A DNA stretch of 47,201 bases from Promethearchaeota archaeon (GTDB lineage Archaea > Asgardarchaeota > Lokiarchaeia > Sigynarchaeales > SOKP01): contig WJIN01000084.1 of NCBI GenBank assembly GCA_014730295.1, positions 1 through 47,201 of the forward strand, read 5' to 3'. A program made the position numbers and the translations under genes. Position 1 is the stretch's first letter; every line of letters begins with the position of its first letter. Below, in pieces: positions 5,473 to 13,926 of this stretch. The notes beneath the pieces are model-generated. The model worked only from the letters and a program-made list of their open reading frames with translations, was not told the origin of the DNA and did no database searches.

Positions 5473-8457
5473 CTATCTTGAATGGAATTCTGTTCTCTCA
5501 ATGATTTCTCGTTGCATATTTTCATTTATTTTTGTAAAATATGCGTTATACCCCGAAACTCGGACAATTAACCAGCGATAATCTTCTGGATGCTCCATAG
5601 CGTCTCTGAGAGTATCGGAGGTCACGATGTTAAACTGCCATTGCATACCGCCCAAATCAATAAAACTCTGAACATAACTTGTAAAGAGATCTAGGATTTG
5701 AGTATGAGTATCGGTCGTATGTGGTACTAACTTTACGTTAAAGGAGGCATTATTAGGCATTTTAAGATGTTCTAAGCTGGCAATGGTTTTGATATTTTGA
5801 AGTAGAAGATCTTCCCTCCCAGGAGCGGGAGTAAGTCCATGAGTTAGAGCTTTTCCTGCCTTTCTTCCAGATGGTAAAGCACCAGTCAACATTCCATATC
5901 CTACGTGATAACTAATCGACCAATATCCGACAAGATAATCCCCTCCTCGATAATTCTTAGTTTTTTTGTATTCTCTATAACAAAAATCAATAAGATCATC
6001 CGCGATTTCTTTAGTTCCAGGTTCATTAGAACCAAATTTATTCACTTGCTCAATCATATTTAATAACTGGGCGGAACCATTTTCAAAATTATCTTCTAAC
6101 GCATAGAGTAACCTTGAAAAATCTAATTCCTTGTTCTTATAAATCAAATCTCTAATTACTAGTAAGCTGTCAATAACATCTGTTAAGGCAACCAAGGCAA
6201 CTCCAGATGTATTATAAATAGCACCTCCTTGGATTAGGTCTTTTCCTTTTTCAAGTGGACCTTCATAAAATGCGGACAATAAGGGTGTTGGATGAATATA
6301 CTGGTGGGTTTTTCCCAAATAATTATTGATTTCTATAGATCTCTGGATTAGATAGCTCAGTTGAGCCTTATATGCGTTTAAAAAATCCTCAAATGTTGGA
6401 AAATTATCCAAAGATGGCAGACCTGTTTCTGGACCCACTTGTTCTCCTATTAAAGGATGGACTCCGTTGTTTAGAGCCATCTCAAGGGGGGCAACAAGAT
6501 TTAATAGCATCGCATTCGTATGGCCGTAATGTTTTCCCACAATTGTAGGTTCTACACATCCAGTTGCAGCCCAATCACGAGCATCTTCAATCGAGAAACC
6601 TTCATTTACTAAAGCTTCGATCATGGTCTTGTCATTATGGATGGAAGGAGACGAAACCATATTCACATTTACCTCAACTAAACGCCGTAAATATTCTTCT
6701 GAATTTATGCTTGGATAATACCTAGCATTCATATTTGGATCTTGAAAGCATAACATCTCATTAGTTTTTAGGATGATAAAACTCATATCACAAACCGCAT
6801 TATTTCCCTCTCTATCCACGCCGCCTACGGTAACAGTATCATCAGAAGAACTCCCCCCGAAAAGCTTATTTCCAATTGAGGGCACCAAGGGATCATGGTC
6901 GTTGATCCTCAAGAATAACGATCCCACAAGTTCGATGGTATTGTGTATAATTTGGTTTCTTTCTTCTGGATTTTTTGCTTGTTTAATATCGTGTACGAAA
7001 TATGGTTGAAGCATTTGGTCTAACCGACCAATTGACATCGCAGAATTCGCGTTTTCACAATGGATACAAACAAAACTTGTCCAGAGGGATTGTATAGCCT
7101 CATGAAGAGTTTCGGCTGGCTTTGCGGGGACTTTAGCACATATTCGTGAGATTTCTTTTAATTCTTCAATTCGTTTGGCTTGATCGGGGTGATTTGGATC
7201 CAATTCTTCTGCTATCCTCATTGCTTCTTTACTCAGATGGTTAGAATAGCTTAGAACGCCTTCAATAGAAATTTGAATTGCTTTATAGAAATTTTGTTTA
7301 TCAGGTGAATCTGCTTTTTTCTCTTTTTCTAATGCTTCTGTTTTGATTTTCTTCAATCCTTTTTCCAAGATCATAGGAAATCCCGGAACAGTATGAGATA
7401 TCGCATTATTTTTCATCATAAAATAAAATACCCAGCATTCTTCGAGCCATTGAGAAGTAGGATCATCAAATTGTGCACGGCAATATTCCCGTACATTTCG
7501 TTCCATCCAAAATGGAAAAACTTCTTGGCTTAAAATGTCAGCATCCTTAGGATCTATATCATTAGGGTTAAGTTTACGGTTACCTATACTCCGTAGTTCT
7601 GGCCAGACCGCAGTGCCTATTAATTCGGGATAAATTGGAACACCTACTTCTTTTGAAGTGGTCGACCCAGCAATGAGATGATCTTTATGAATAATTGGTG
7701 CTTTATTACTCATAATATAATTAACCGCTCTAGCTTGTCGTATTTCTGGATCAATTGGATTATCATCTGGATCAGTCTCAAAACCATTTTTTACATGATA
7801 TTCCGTAAGTAGTTTAGCGCGTTCGATACAAATTGCTGGTTTTAATGCTCTGCGCCTTGCTTTGAGGTGCTTTATACGAGGAAAGTTAGCTATCGAATAT
7901 CTTGATAAATAAGGATCTTCAAGAAATTGTACATTATCAACTTTTCTATCCAGACTTTCATTTTGAAGTTTTCTCTTTTCCTCTCCACGTAAAATTTCTT
8001 CGATTGAGCAGATTAATTGATTTTCTGGTCCCTTATAATCTTTTATTTTTGCCCCCGTTGCTACAGTTGTGAGATATGAAAATTTTGTGAGGTAGGTCAT
8101 GTTTCCATTATAAGACATTCGATTATCGAGTAAATATTCAAGTGTTTCGTCCGCGCTTTTGTTCCATGTTTCAGCTAAGGTAGCTTTGTCTTTATAAAAA
8201 ATGGTAATGTTAGGATCTTCAACCTTTCCTTCTCCAGTAGTGATCTCTCCATTGTTAAAAATTAGATAAAAATCAAATTCCCCATCTCGAGTGCTAAATT
8301 GATATTTAGCGTTAAAAATAAAGCCTGTTTTCTCATTTATAATTTCCTTACGATAGCGCTTTCGACTAAAAACCACATTTAATAGAGAAAGTGATTGTTT
8401 AAAGCGCTCTAATGATTCATCAATTGTTAATTCGCTCATTGTAGTTTTTGACTCCAA
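5473..8457 (-). CDS. Glycyl radical enzyme (pyruvate formate-lyase-like) with N-terminal SCP2-like extension
   Basis: Residues about 195-994 are a full glycyl radical enzyme barrel. The thiyl-radical cysteine is Cys634 in WAATGCVEPTIVG, followed by Glu636 (the C-x-E motif of dehydratases and other eliminating members). The glycyl radical loop near the C-terminus is RVSGYNAYF with Gly969. Residues about 25-135 look like a SCP2-type lipid-binding fold (DGEFDFYLIFNNGEITTGEG, PNITIFYKD, YNGNMTYLTKF), which typical family members of about 790-850 residues lack. The enzyme would need a radical SAM activase; none of the classical type is in the window. Pyruvate formate-lyase itself is unlikely because it has two adjacent Cys. 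The substrate is unknown; neighbours suggest a diol, hydroxy or acyl compound feeding CoA-ester metabolism. Start at 8457. Confidence 0.9.
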   Translation of the reverse strand: MESKTTMSELTIDESLERFKQSLSLLNVVFSRKRYRKEIINEKTGFIFNAKYQFSTRDGEFDFYLIFNNGEITTGEGKVEDPNITIFYKDKATLAETWNKSADETLEYLLDNRMSYNGNMTYLTKFSYLTTVATGAKIKDYKGPENQLICSIEEILRGEEKRKLQNESLDRKVDNVQFLEDPYLSRYSIANFPRIKHLKARRRALKPAICIERAKLLTEYHVKNGFETDPDDNPIDPEIRQARAVNYIMSNKAPIIHKDHLIAGSTTSKEVGVPIYPELIGTAVWPELRSIGNRKLNPNDIDPKDADILSQEVFPFWMERNVREYCRAQFDDPTSQWLEECWVFYFMMKNNAISHTVPGFPMILEKGLKKIKTEALEKEKKADSPDKQNFYKAIQISIEGVLSYSNHLSKEAMRIAEELDPNHPDQAKRIEELKEISRICAKVPAKPAETLHEAIQSLWTSFVCIHCENANSAMSIGRLDQMLQPYFVHDIKQAKNPEERNQIIHNTIELVGSLFLRINDHDPLVPSIGNKLFGGSSSDDTVTVGGVDREGNNAVCDMSFIILKTNEMLCFQDPNMNARYYPSINSEEYLRRLVEVNVNMVSSPSIHNDKTMIEALVNEGFSIEDARDWAATGCVEPTIVGKHYGHTNAMLLNLVAPLEMALNNGVHPLIGEQVGPETGLPSLDNFPTFEDFLNAYKAQLSYLIQRSIEINNYLGKTHQYIHPTPLLSAFYEGPLEKGKDLIQGGAIYNTSGVALVALTDVIDSLLVIRDLIYKNKELDFSRLLYALEDNFENGSAQLLNMIEQVNKFGSNEPGTKEIADDLIDFCYREYKKTKNYRGGDYLVGYWSISYHVGYGMLTGALPSGRKAGKALTHGLTPAPGREDLLLQNIKTIASLEHLKMPNNASFNVKLVPHTTDTHTQILDLFTSYVQSFIDLGGMQWQFNIVTSDTLRDAMEHPEDYRWLIVRVSGYNAYFTKINENMQREIIERTEFHSR

Positions 8458-8750
8458 TTATAGTTATTTATCAATAAAATTACATATAATGAATAAATCG
8501 ATTGTTTCAGATTCATTTATTACTGAAAAAGATAACAATTTAACTATTTCTTTTTCAAACTTATAAATATTTTTCTTTACCTAGATAAGAATCAGTAATT
8601 TTCCCAATTCTACTTCGAATTCCCCTTAAAGAGAACAAGATTATAATTGATATTAATAAGTAAAAGTAGATCTGCAAGAAAATCATTCAAATAGAGAATA
8701 TATATTTATAATAAACAAAATTATTTAAGCGAAAGGAGATGTGAAAGGTT
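8458..8750. promoter_or_regulatory. Divergent promoter region between the glycyl radical enzyme and the thiolase
   Basis: No gene is seen in these 293 bases. Toward the thiolase there is a TATA-like ATATATTTATAAT (8698-8710) and a strong AAAGGAGAT ribosome binding site ending about 11 bases before the ATG. Near the glycyl radical enzyme start, overlapping inverted repeats occur: AATAAAT (8492-8498) with ATTTATT (8515-8521), and TTTCAG (8505-8510) with CTGAAA (8523-8528). These are operator candidates for control of both genes. Confidence 0.5.
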
Positions 8751-10097
8751 ATGTCTGAACCAGTAAGTTTGTATGAGAAATACTTTAAAGATCCTAAACG
8801 AGAACCTGTTCTTATCGATTATGTTCGAACGCCTATAGGCAAAAAGAGAGGGACGATAGTTCGTCATAGAGGAGATGATTTAGTAGTACATTGCTATAGA
8901 ACTTTATTAGAACGTAATGATATTGATCCGAACCTAATTGAGGATTCAATTGTATCGTGTAATTCTCAAATAGGAGATTGTGCCCTTGATTTGGGTCGAA
9001 CGTGTGCTCTTGCAGCCCACCTTCCCGTCAGTGTGCCGGGGATGTCTTTAAACCGTCAATGTGCTAGCGGAGCTCAAGCAGTTATGTTAGCATGGCAAGC
9101 GATTGCTTCTGGGATCAATGATTGTGTCATCTGTGGAGGAGTAGAAGTTCAAAATAGATATGCAATTATGTCAGATACTTATGTATTTGATGAAGATAAA
9201 GGTAGACCAATAATGGTTCCCCCTAATAAAAAAATCACAACCCATCCCGAAGTCATTGGAAGTGCGAAAAAATATAACACTCAATTTGCAGGACAGATTA
9301 ATTCTGCTCATGTTATGGGAAAAGTATGGATGGAGAAAGCTGGATTAACCCGGGATGAGTATAGAGAAGAAGTAGATCAATTATCATTGCGATCCCATCA
9401 AAAAGCAATTAATCATTGGGAGGAACGGGGAAGAGAGATAGAACCCATCTGGTGTCCGAAATTAGATGATGAGGGAAATCCAATTTTAGATGAGAACGGT
9501 GAGATTGCTGAAAATTCCGAAATGTCTCTCCTCACAGAACGAGATGAGACACCAAGACCAAGTACGTCTATGGAAAAATTAGGTAATTTACGGACTATTG
9601 TAGGCAGAAGAAAACATGCATTCTTAACCGCGGGTAATAGTTGTCCCACTAGTGATGGAGGAGGAGCACAGTTATGGATGACACGTGAACTTGCCGAGGA
9701 ATATGGATTAGAACCACGAGCGACTATTCTCAATTTTGTCGTGGTAGGGACAGATCCCGTTTTACAATTAACTGGACCCATTAAAGCTATGCCGGAAGTA
9801 CTAAAACGTGCCAATATGGCATTTGATGATATGGCATATATCGAAATAAATGAAGCATTTAGTTCAGTGATTTTTGCATGTTGTCATGATTTAGACTTAG
9901 ATTGGCGTGAAGAGCGATTTAATGCATGGGGCGGCGCGATTGCTTTAGGACATCCAACCGGAATGACGGGTTTAAGATTAATTGGAACTAATCTCCACCA
10001 ATTGGAGGATTCTGGTAAGGAATATGCTATCTCATCTATGTGTGTGGGACTAGGGATGTCAACTGCAACCATTCTTAAAAATGAAAATCCTAAGTGA
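8751..10097 (+). CDS. Thiolase (acetyl-CoA C-acyltransferase)
   Basis: This 448-residue protein carries the thiolase triad: the acyl-accepting Cys104 in LNRQCASGAQAVM, His401 in GGAIALGHPTG, and Cys431 in SSMCVGLGM. The NEAFSS motif of the active-site loop is also present. It is longer than the usual 390-400 residues because of an N-terminal extension and an insertion around residues 235-285 rich in acidic residues, like the longer FadI/trifunctional-beta type. The enzyme cleaves or forms beta-ketoacyl-CoA. It is divergent from the glycyl radical enzyme and has its own TATA box and ribosome binding site. It could process the acetoacetyl or ketoacyl products of the BKACE and hydroxyacyl-CoA dehydrogenase pair 10 kb away. 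Confidence 0.9.
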   Translation: MSEPVSLYEKYFKDPKREPVLIDYVRTPIGKKRGTIVRHRGDDLVVHCYRTLLERNDIDPNLIEDSIVSCNSQIGDCALDLGRTCALAAHLPVSVPGMSLNRQCASGAQAVMLAWQAIASGINDCVICGGVEVQNRYAIMSDTYVFDEDKGRPIMVPPNKKITTHPEVIGSAKKYNTQFAGQINSAHVMGKVWMEKAGLTRDEYREEVDQLSLRSHQKAINHWEERGREIEPIWCPKLDDEGNPILDENGEIAENSEMSLLTERDETPRPSTSMEKLGNLRTIVGRRKHAFLTAGNSCPTSDGGGAQLWMTRELAEEYGLEPRATILNFVVVGTDPVLQLTGPIKAMPEVLKRANMAFDDMAYIEINEAFSSVIFACCHDLDLDWREERFNAWGGAIALGHPTGMTGLRLIGTNLHQLEDSGKEYAISSMCVGLGMSTATILKNENPK

Positions 10098-10449
10098 TTA
10101 TCAAAAAATTGTCTAAAATTTAAAATAAAATGGTTTTCTTTTCTATTTTCAATATAATTATCCTTCTAAATCCGAATCATTTAATTTTAACTAACCTCCG
10201 GAATATAGATTAAAGATTACTAAGTAAATAAACAAACTGATATAATGGCTCAGATTCTAAATCATGCTTATTGTTATATTGTTCCATTCAGCTCGAAGGT
10301 GAAAATTCCAGAAGTTTAGAAAGATCTTGCTATTTTGCAAATTAATTTCTTCCAAAAAAACCCATATTTTTTTTAAACCTAGTTTTTTAAGTCTGAGGGT
10401 TTATATAGTTTATCTATTACTAGATATACAAAAATTTAGGTCAACAAAT
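10098..10449. other. Intergenic region with promoter for the propeller protein
   Basis: I see no gene in these 352 bases. A TATA box, TTTATATAG (10400-10408), lies about 42 bases before the ATG at 10450, giving a short leader. An in-frame start at 10327 would put this TATA box inside the gene and place 41 residues before an obvious signal peptide, so the later start is preferred. Confidence 0.5.
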
Positions 10450-11838
10450 ATGAAGAGAAAAGGATACATCCTTTCAATATTCCTCCTTTTGGTAATGTTA
10501 GTTATACCTCTTGGGGGAATGTTCATGGGAAACGATGTAATATCAAAAACGCAAAACTTGATGAACACTCCCATAAAAACTTCAGCTACAAAATTCCACC
10601 AAAAATGGTTTGGAACATGGGGCGGAAATGAAGAAGAATATGGTGACGGAGTGGCAGTCGCCAGTCCCGGGAGAATTTATATCACTGGTCAGACGGGAAG
10701 TTTTGCAAATCTGCACTCTGATGCTTTCACCGCAGCTTACAATAAGACAGGAGGAGAAACATGGTATAGTAGATGGGGAAGTCAGTATGGTCGTTTTTAT
10801 GACGCTCGAGCAAAAGATATCGCAATAAACGAATCTGGTTATATTTTCATTACGGGAAAAGACAATCGAACTGGGGATTATAATGCCTTTTTGGTATGTT
10901 ATGATGATAATGACGCGGATGAACCTTTATGGAATAAAACTTGGGGTACAAGCGAATATGATGAGGCATTCGGTATAGCTATCGATTTGAATAATAACAT
11001 CTATATTACTGGAAAAACCTATAACCAAACTGATGATGATTACGACATTTTTATAGTCAAATTTAATAACACCGGGGCTTATCAATGGAACAGAACATGG
11101 GATGGTGAAGATGATGATATGGGATATGGAATTACACTTGATGCTACGGGAAATATTTATATTGCTGGAAAGACCAATAGATCGGGATATGAGAATTTCA
11201 GCGCTTTACTTCTTAAATTCAACAATTCAAATATTTATCAATGGAATAGAACGTGGGATGGAGGTAATTCCAATGATGCAGCTTATGACCTAGCTATCGA
11301 TTCTGCGGGGAATATTGCCTTAACTGGAGTTGTTGATAATGATCTCTTTCTTTCTAAATATGATGAGGAAGGAAACGAAATTATAACAGAAACTTGGGGT
11401 GGAAATGGAGATGATGTAGGATATGGAATAGCTGTAGATAATTCAGATAATTTTTATGTAGCAGGAAAAACAAATAGTTCTGGAGCGCAAGATTTCGATG
11501 CAGTATTGATTCAATTTTCTAATTCAGGAACTAAGCTCCTTAATACTACTTTAGGAGGGGGTAGTGACGATGTTGCGTATGATATTGCTGTCGATGAATC
11601 ATCTGGATATGTTTATCTTACCGGAGGCACTTCAAGCTTTTCCCTCTTAACGGAGACCTCATCTGTGTTTATCACTGAATATGAAATCATTGACGACGGA
11701 GGAAATGGAGGAGGTGGTGATGATACCAATGGCATTCCTGGTTATTCACCTCTAATATTAATAAGCGTTATGGGTGTAGTCGCAATAATCATTGGTTTAA
11801 GATATACAAATAAGCGTGGCAACAGATTTTCGAATTAA
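10450..11838 (+). CDS. Secreted, membrane-anchored seven-bladed beta-propeller protein (SBBP-type repeats)
   Basis: The 462-residue protein starts with a signal peptide (MKRKGYILSIFLLLVMLVIP). Seven repeats of about 50-60 residues follow, each with a WGG-type turn, a blade strand such as YGIAVD and a GNIYITGKT-like strand, as in SBBP repeats. Repeat starts read GTWGGNEEEY, SRWGSQYGRF, KTWGTSEYDE, RTWDGEDDDM, RTWDGGNSND, ETWGGNGDDV and TTLGGGSDDV. A Gly/Asp linker leads to GIPGYSPLILISVMGVV and a basic tail, an Asgard-style C-terminal anchor. It would sit on the outer cell face, probably as an adhesion or ligand-binding scaffold. A TATA box at 10400 supports the start. No catalytic residues are visible. 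Confidence 0.8.
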   Translation: MKRKGYILSIFLLLVMLVIPLGGMFMGNDVISKTQNLMNTPIKTSATKFHQKWFGTWGGNEEEYGDGVAVASPGRIYITGQTGSFANLHSDAFTAAYNKTGGETWYSRWGSQYGRFYDARAKDIAINESGYIFITGKDNRTGDYNAFLVCYDDNDADEPLWNKTWGTSEYDEAFGIAIDLNNNIYITGKTYNQTDDDYDIFIVKFNNTGAYQWNRTWDGEDDDMGYGITLDATGNIYIAGKTNRSGYENFSALLLKFNNSNIYQWNRTWDGGNSNDAAYDLAIDSAGNIALTGVVDNDLFLSKYDEEGNEIITETWGGNGDDVGYGIAVDNSDNFYVAGKTNSSGAQDFDAVLIQFSNSGTKLLNTTLGGGSDDVAYDIAVDESSGYVYLTGGTSSFSLLTETSSVFITEYEIIDDGGNGGGGDDTNGIPGYSPLILISVMGVVAIIIGLRYTNKRGNRFSN

Positions 11839-12010
11839 GCTCGGGATGATCCGTTAGAATGGAAAAAAGGAGAGGATTCATTTTAAATCTTAGAGAGATT
11901 TGGAATTGAACCATCCTACTTAATATTTTTTTTAAAATCGTATTAGAAACTCATTATTAGCAGCGCAAAATTTGGTTAATAGAAAAAAGCATTCTATTGT
12001 TTTTTAAATT

Positions 12011-12454
12011 ATGAAACAAATAAAAAGATTAGAAATGAATATGAATAGAAGAGAACAATATCAAACAAAACTGAATTTTATTACAGATAAAATGCACAAT
12101 CTCCCCGAGAACCCCAATGAAACCGAATCATCTATAGAGAATTTTTTCCAAACAATTCAAACCTCCATAGAAGCGTCGATTGAGGTGATTGCTATGCTCT
12201 GTAAGGATTTTGACTTTGAAGAGGGGGATATGTATGCTAATTTAGATCAATTACGTGCGATAAATGTTTTCTCCCCTGAATTTGTAAAAGAAATGCGCCA
12301 ACTAAATGCAATGAGATATTTAATACGTCAAAAATTTACCAGCACAGACGAGAATTTGCTTGCTGAACAAAAAATTGTTACTATCAAAATTTTAGATGAA
12401 TTTGTTGGTCGGATTGATGAAACAATATCTGAACGATTATCCCACATCAAATAA
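12011..12454 (+). CDS. HEPN/HepT-like (DUF86-type) protein with degenerate active-site motif
   Basis: This 147-residue all-helical protein has an IQTSIEASIEVIAMLCKDF helix, a middle DQLRAINVFSPEFVKEMRQL and a following MRYLIRQKFTSTDENLL. These align by eye with DUF86/HepT proteins, where the last part normally reads RNxxxHxY, the HEPN RNase motif. Here the Arg is kept but the Asn is Tyr and the His is Gln, so nuclease activity is doubtful. No nucleotidyltransferase (MNT) antitoxin lies next to it, unlike canonical pairs. It may be a structural or regulatory HEPN protein. Several N-terminal Met codons are possible starts. The family call is moderate. Confidence 0.5.
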   Translation: MKQIKRLEMNMNRREQYQTKLNFITDKMHNLPENPNETESSIENFFQTIQTSIEASIEVIAMLCKDFDFEEGDMYANLDQLRAINVFSPEFVKEMRQLNAMRYLIRQKFTSTDENLLAEQKIVTIKILDEFVGRIDETISERLSHIK

Positions 12455-12519
12455 ACCTAAGGAAAATTTGACTTTTTTTATGACTATTTAAATGTAAAAC
12501 CTATTTTTTCTCATATTTT

Positions 12520-12531
12520 GAATAATTATTC
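12520..12531. promoter_or_regulatory. GAATAATTATTC dyad, distal copy upstream of the DUF5320 gene
   Basis: This perfect 12-bp palindrome is identical to the one before the first MinD-type gene (33518-33529). It lies 66 bases after the end of the HEPN gene and 170 bases before the DUF5320 start, about 30 bases after a TATA-like ATTTAAAT (12486-12493). It is one of six GAAT-N4-ATTC sites found in intergenic DNA of this window. Confidence 0.45.
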
Positions 12532-12610
12532 TCTTAAAACACCTATTTTTTAAAATCAAAAATCCCATAGAATGGAGGTTCAAGTTTCATAAGCGCCTAA
12601 CAGGGCTTGT

Positions 12611-12622
12611 GAATAATCATTC
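12611..12622. promoter_or_regulatory. GAATAATCATTC dyad next to the DUF5320 TATA box
   Basis: The dyad ends 6 bases before the TATA box TTTATAAG (12629-12636) of the DUF5320 gene, a position where a bound regulator would block or recruit TBP/TFB. The same 12-mer, in reverse orientation, precedes the Mrp gene at 27834-27845. The ribosome binding site AAGGAG of the DUF5320 gene follows at 12680-12685. Confidence 0.5.
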
Positions 12623-12700
12623 ATAATGTTTATAAGAAATGCATACTTATTGTTATATAGAAAAATTCAAAATAAAATTGAAGGAGTTGATTAAAAAAAA

Positions 12701-13090
12701 ATGCCTGGTGGAGATGGTACTGGACCTGCAGGCCAAGGGTCAATGACAGGTCGAGGTTTAGGATACTGCGCGGGTTATAGTTCACCCGGATTCACAAAAG
12801 GCCCAGGAATGGGTATGGCATGGGGCTGGGGACGCGGTCGAGGTCGTGGTGCTTGGGGATATGGAAGAGGCATGGCATGGGGTCGAGGTGGACGATTCAG
12901 AAGCCCTGCTTATGCACCATATAGAGCTCCGGCGCCAGTATATAGTGGAGTACCTCCAGCATCTATGAGTGAGGAAGACCAGCTTAATATGCTCAAACAA
13001 GAGAAAGATTACTTGGAATCCGAGATGGGAAACATTAAAAACGCGCTTGAAGACATTTCTAAAAGAATTTCAGACCTAGAACAAAAATAA
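12701..13090 (+). CDS. DUF5320 protein, Gly/Arg-rich with C-terminal coiled coil
   Basis: The N-terminus MPGGDGTGPAGQGSMTGRGL followed by GYCAGY is the DUF5320 signature. A low-complexity middle rich in Gly, Arg, Trp and Pro follows, and residues about 88-128 form a coiled coil (EEDQLNMLKQEKDYLESEMG and the following heptads). The family is small, functionally uncharacterised and often found near NifX-like proteins and MinD/Mrp-type ATPases in anaerobes; both occur in this window. GC content is higher than in neighbours because of Gly codons. An AAGGAG ribosome binding site, a TATA box (12629) and two GAAT-N4-ATTC dyads lie upstream. A T tract after the stop may end the transcript. Confidence 0.8.
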   Translation: MPGGDGTGPAGQGSMTGRGLGYCAGYSSPGFTKGPGMGMAWGWGRGRGRGAWGYGRGMAWGRGGRFRSPAYAPYRAPAPVYSGVPPASMSEEDQLNMLKQEKDYLESEMGNIKNALEDISKRISDLEQK

Positions 13091-13094
13091 TTTA

Positions 13095-13104
13095 TTTTTT
13101 TTTT
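13095..13104 (+). terminator. T-tract terminator candidate after the DUF5320 gene
   Basis: Ten consecutive T follow the stop codon after four bases. Archaeal transcription often ends at such T tracts without a hairpin. The DtxR-type gene begins only 29 bases later, so read-through to it is possible. Confidence 0.4.
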
Positions 13105-13132
13105 CTATTCTAATTAAACATTATTTATTAAT

Positions 13133-13513
13133 ATGAAAGAGTTAGAAGAGAGTCACGAGGATTATTTGAAGGCGATTTATCTCATCTCCAAAAAAAATCG
13201 AGGAGGATGGGTATCTAATTCCGAGATAGCAGAAATGTTAGAGGTAAAACCATCCTCAGTTACAAATATGCTCTATAAGCTTCGAGATTTTAATCTTATT
13301 GATTGGGAGCCCCGAAAATCTATGAGATTAACCAAAAGCGGAAAAAATATTGCAAAAAATATCTTAAAGCGCTATGAAGTGCTTAAAGACTTTTTTATTA
13401 ATGTGCTTAACCTAAATGAGAGTGATTCAATAAACAATATCTGTTGCAAAATCGAACATCATCTAACCAACGAAGTTTCTGAAGCCATCTATAATTTGAA
13501 TTTGAATATTTAA
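13133..13513 (+). CDS. DtxR/MntR-family metal-dependent transcriptional regulator
   Basis: The 126-residue protein opens with EESHEDYLKAIYLISKKN, the typical first helix of DtxR/MntR proteins. A winged helix-turn-helix follows (VSNSEIAEMLEVKPSSVTNM, then LIDWEPRKSMRLTKSGKNIA), and the dimerisation domain has metal-ligand candidates in CCKIEHHLTNEVSEAI. There is no C-terminal SH3-like domain, so it is the short MntR/IdeR type. Such proteins bind Fe2+ or Mn2+ and then operator dyads. It lies 42 bases after the DUF5320 gene. The GAAT-N4-ATTC dyads in front of DUF5320, NifX, MinD and Mrp genes are plausible targets, but this is a hypothesis. Confidence 0.85.
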   Translation: MKELEESHEDYLKAIYLISKKNRGGWVSNSEIAEMLEVKPSSVTNMLYKLRDFNLIDWEPRKSMRLTKSGKNIAKNILKRYEVLKDFFINVLNLNESDSINNICCKIEHHLTNEVSEAIYNLNLNI

Positions 13514-13620
13514 TAATCTCAAACTTCCTTAAAGAATCACAGATTGCATTTTTCGATAGTTTATTTTATTTTCCAACTAAAAGATTAAAATTTATAAGAA
13601 TACAGAGATAGAATTTAATT

Positions 13621-13776
13621 ATGACAGATAATATAAAATTGAAAATTAACGAGAAAGAAATTCCCCTAAATGAAATGATGGAAGAGATGCTAAAGAATCT
13701 TTTGATGGGTTATATCAAATCTGCGAAAGGCATTCCTAAAGAAATTAAAACTATTAATATAGATATCAAATTATAA
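13621..13776 (+). CDS. 51-residue conserved-looking small protein
   Basis: The protein reads MTDNIKLKINEKEIPLNEMM at its start, followed by a helix (EEMLKNLLMGYIKSAKGIP) and a closing strand (EIKTINIDI). The strand-helix-helix-strand layout with KEIPLNE resembles small archaeal proteins of unknown function that I associate with Asgard and methanogen genomes. A TATA-like TTTATAAG lies at 13591-13598, about 25 bases before the ATG, suggesting a nearly leaderless transcript. It has its own promoter between the DtxR-type gene and an MFS gene. I cannot assign a function. Confidence 0.55.
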   Translation: MTDNIKLKINEKEIPLNEMMEEMLKNLLMGYIKSAKGIPKEIKTINIDIKL

Positions 13777-13926
13777 TTTTTTTCTTTTAATTATCATTCC
13801 TATCAAATCTTCAAAAGTAAATTTATTTAAATATTGAGTTCTCAATATAAGTCTTTTTATAGTTTCTAAATTTATTTATAGATTGTAAATATTAAATTTA
13901 GAAAAATTTACTTATAAGTGACTATT

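Noticed and set aside
6773..7009. Opposite-strand frame inside the glycyl radical enzyme gene
   Set aside because: It lies wholly within a well-supported gene and shows no protein-like motif.
5473..8457. Pyruvate formate-lyase identity for the glycyl radical enzyme
   Set aside because: The two adjacent catalytic Cys of pyruvate formate-lyase are absent; a single Cys in a C-V-E motif points to another member of the superfamily.
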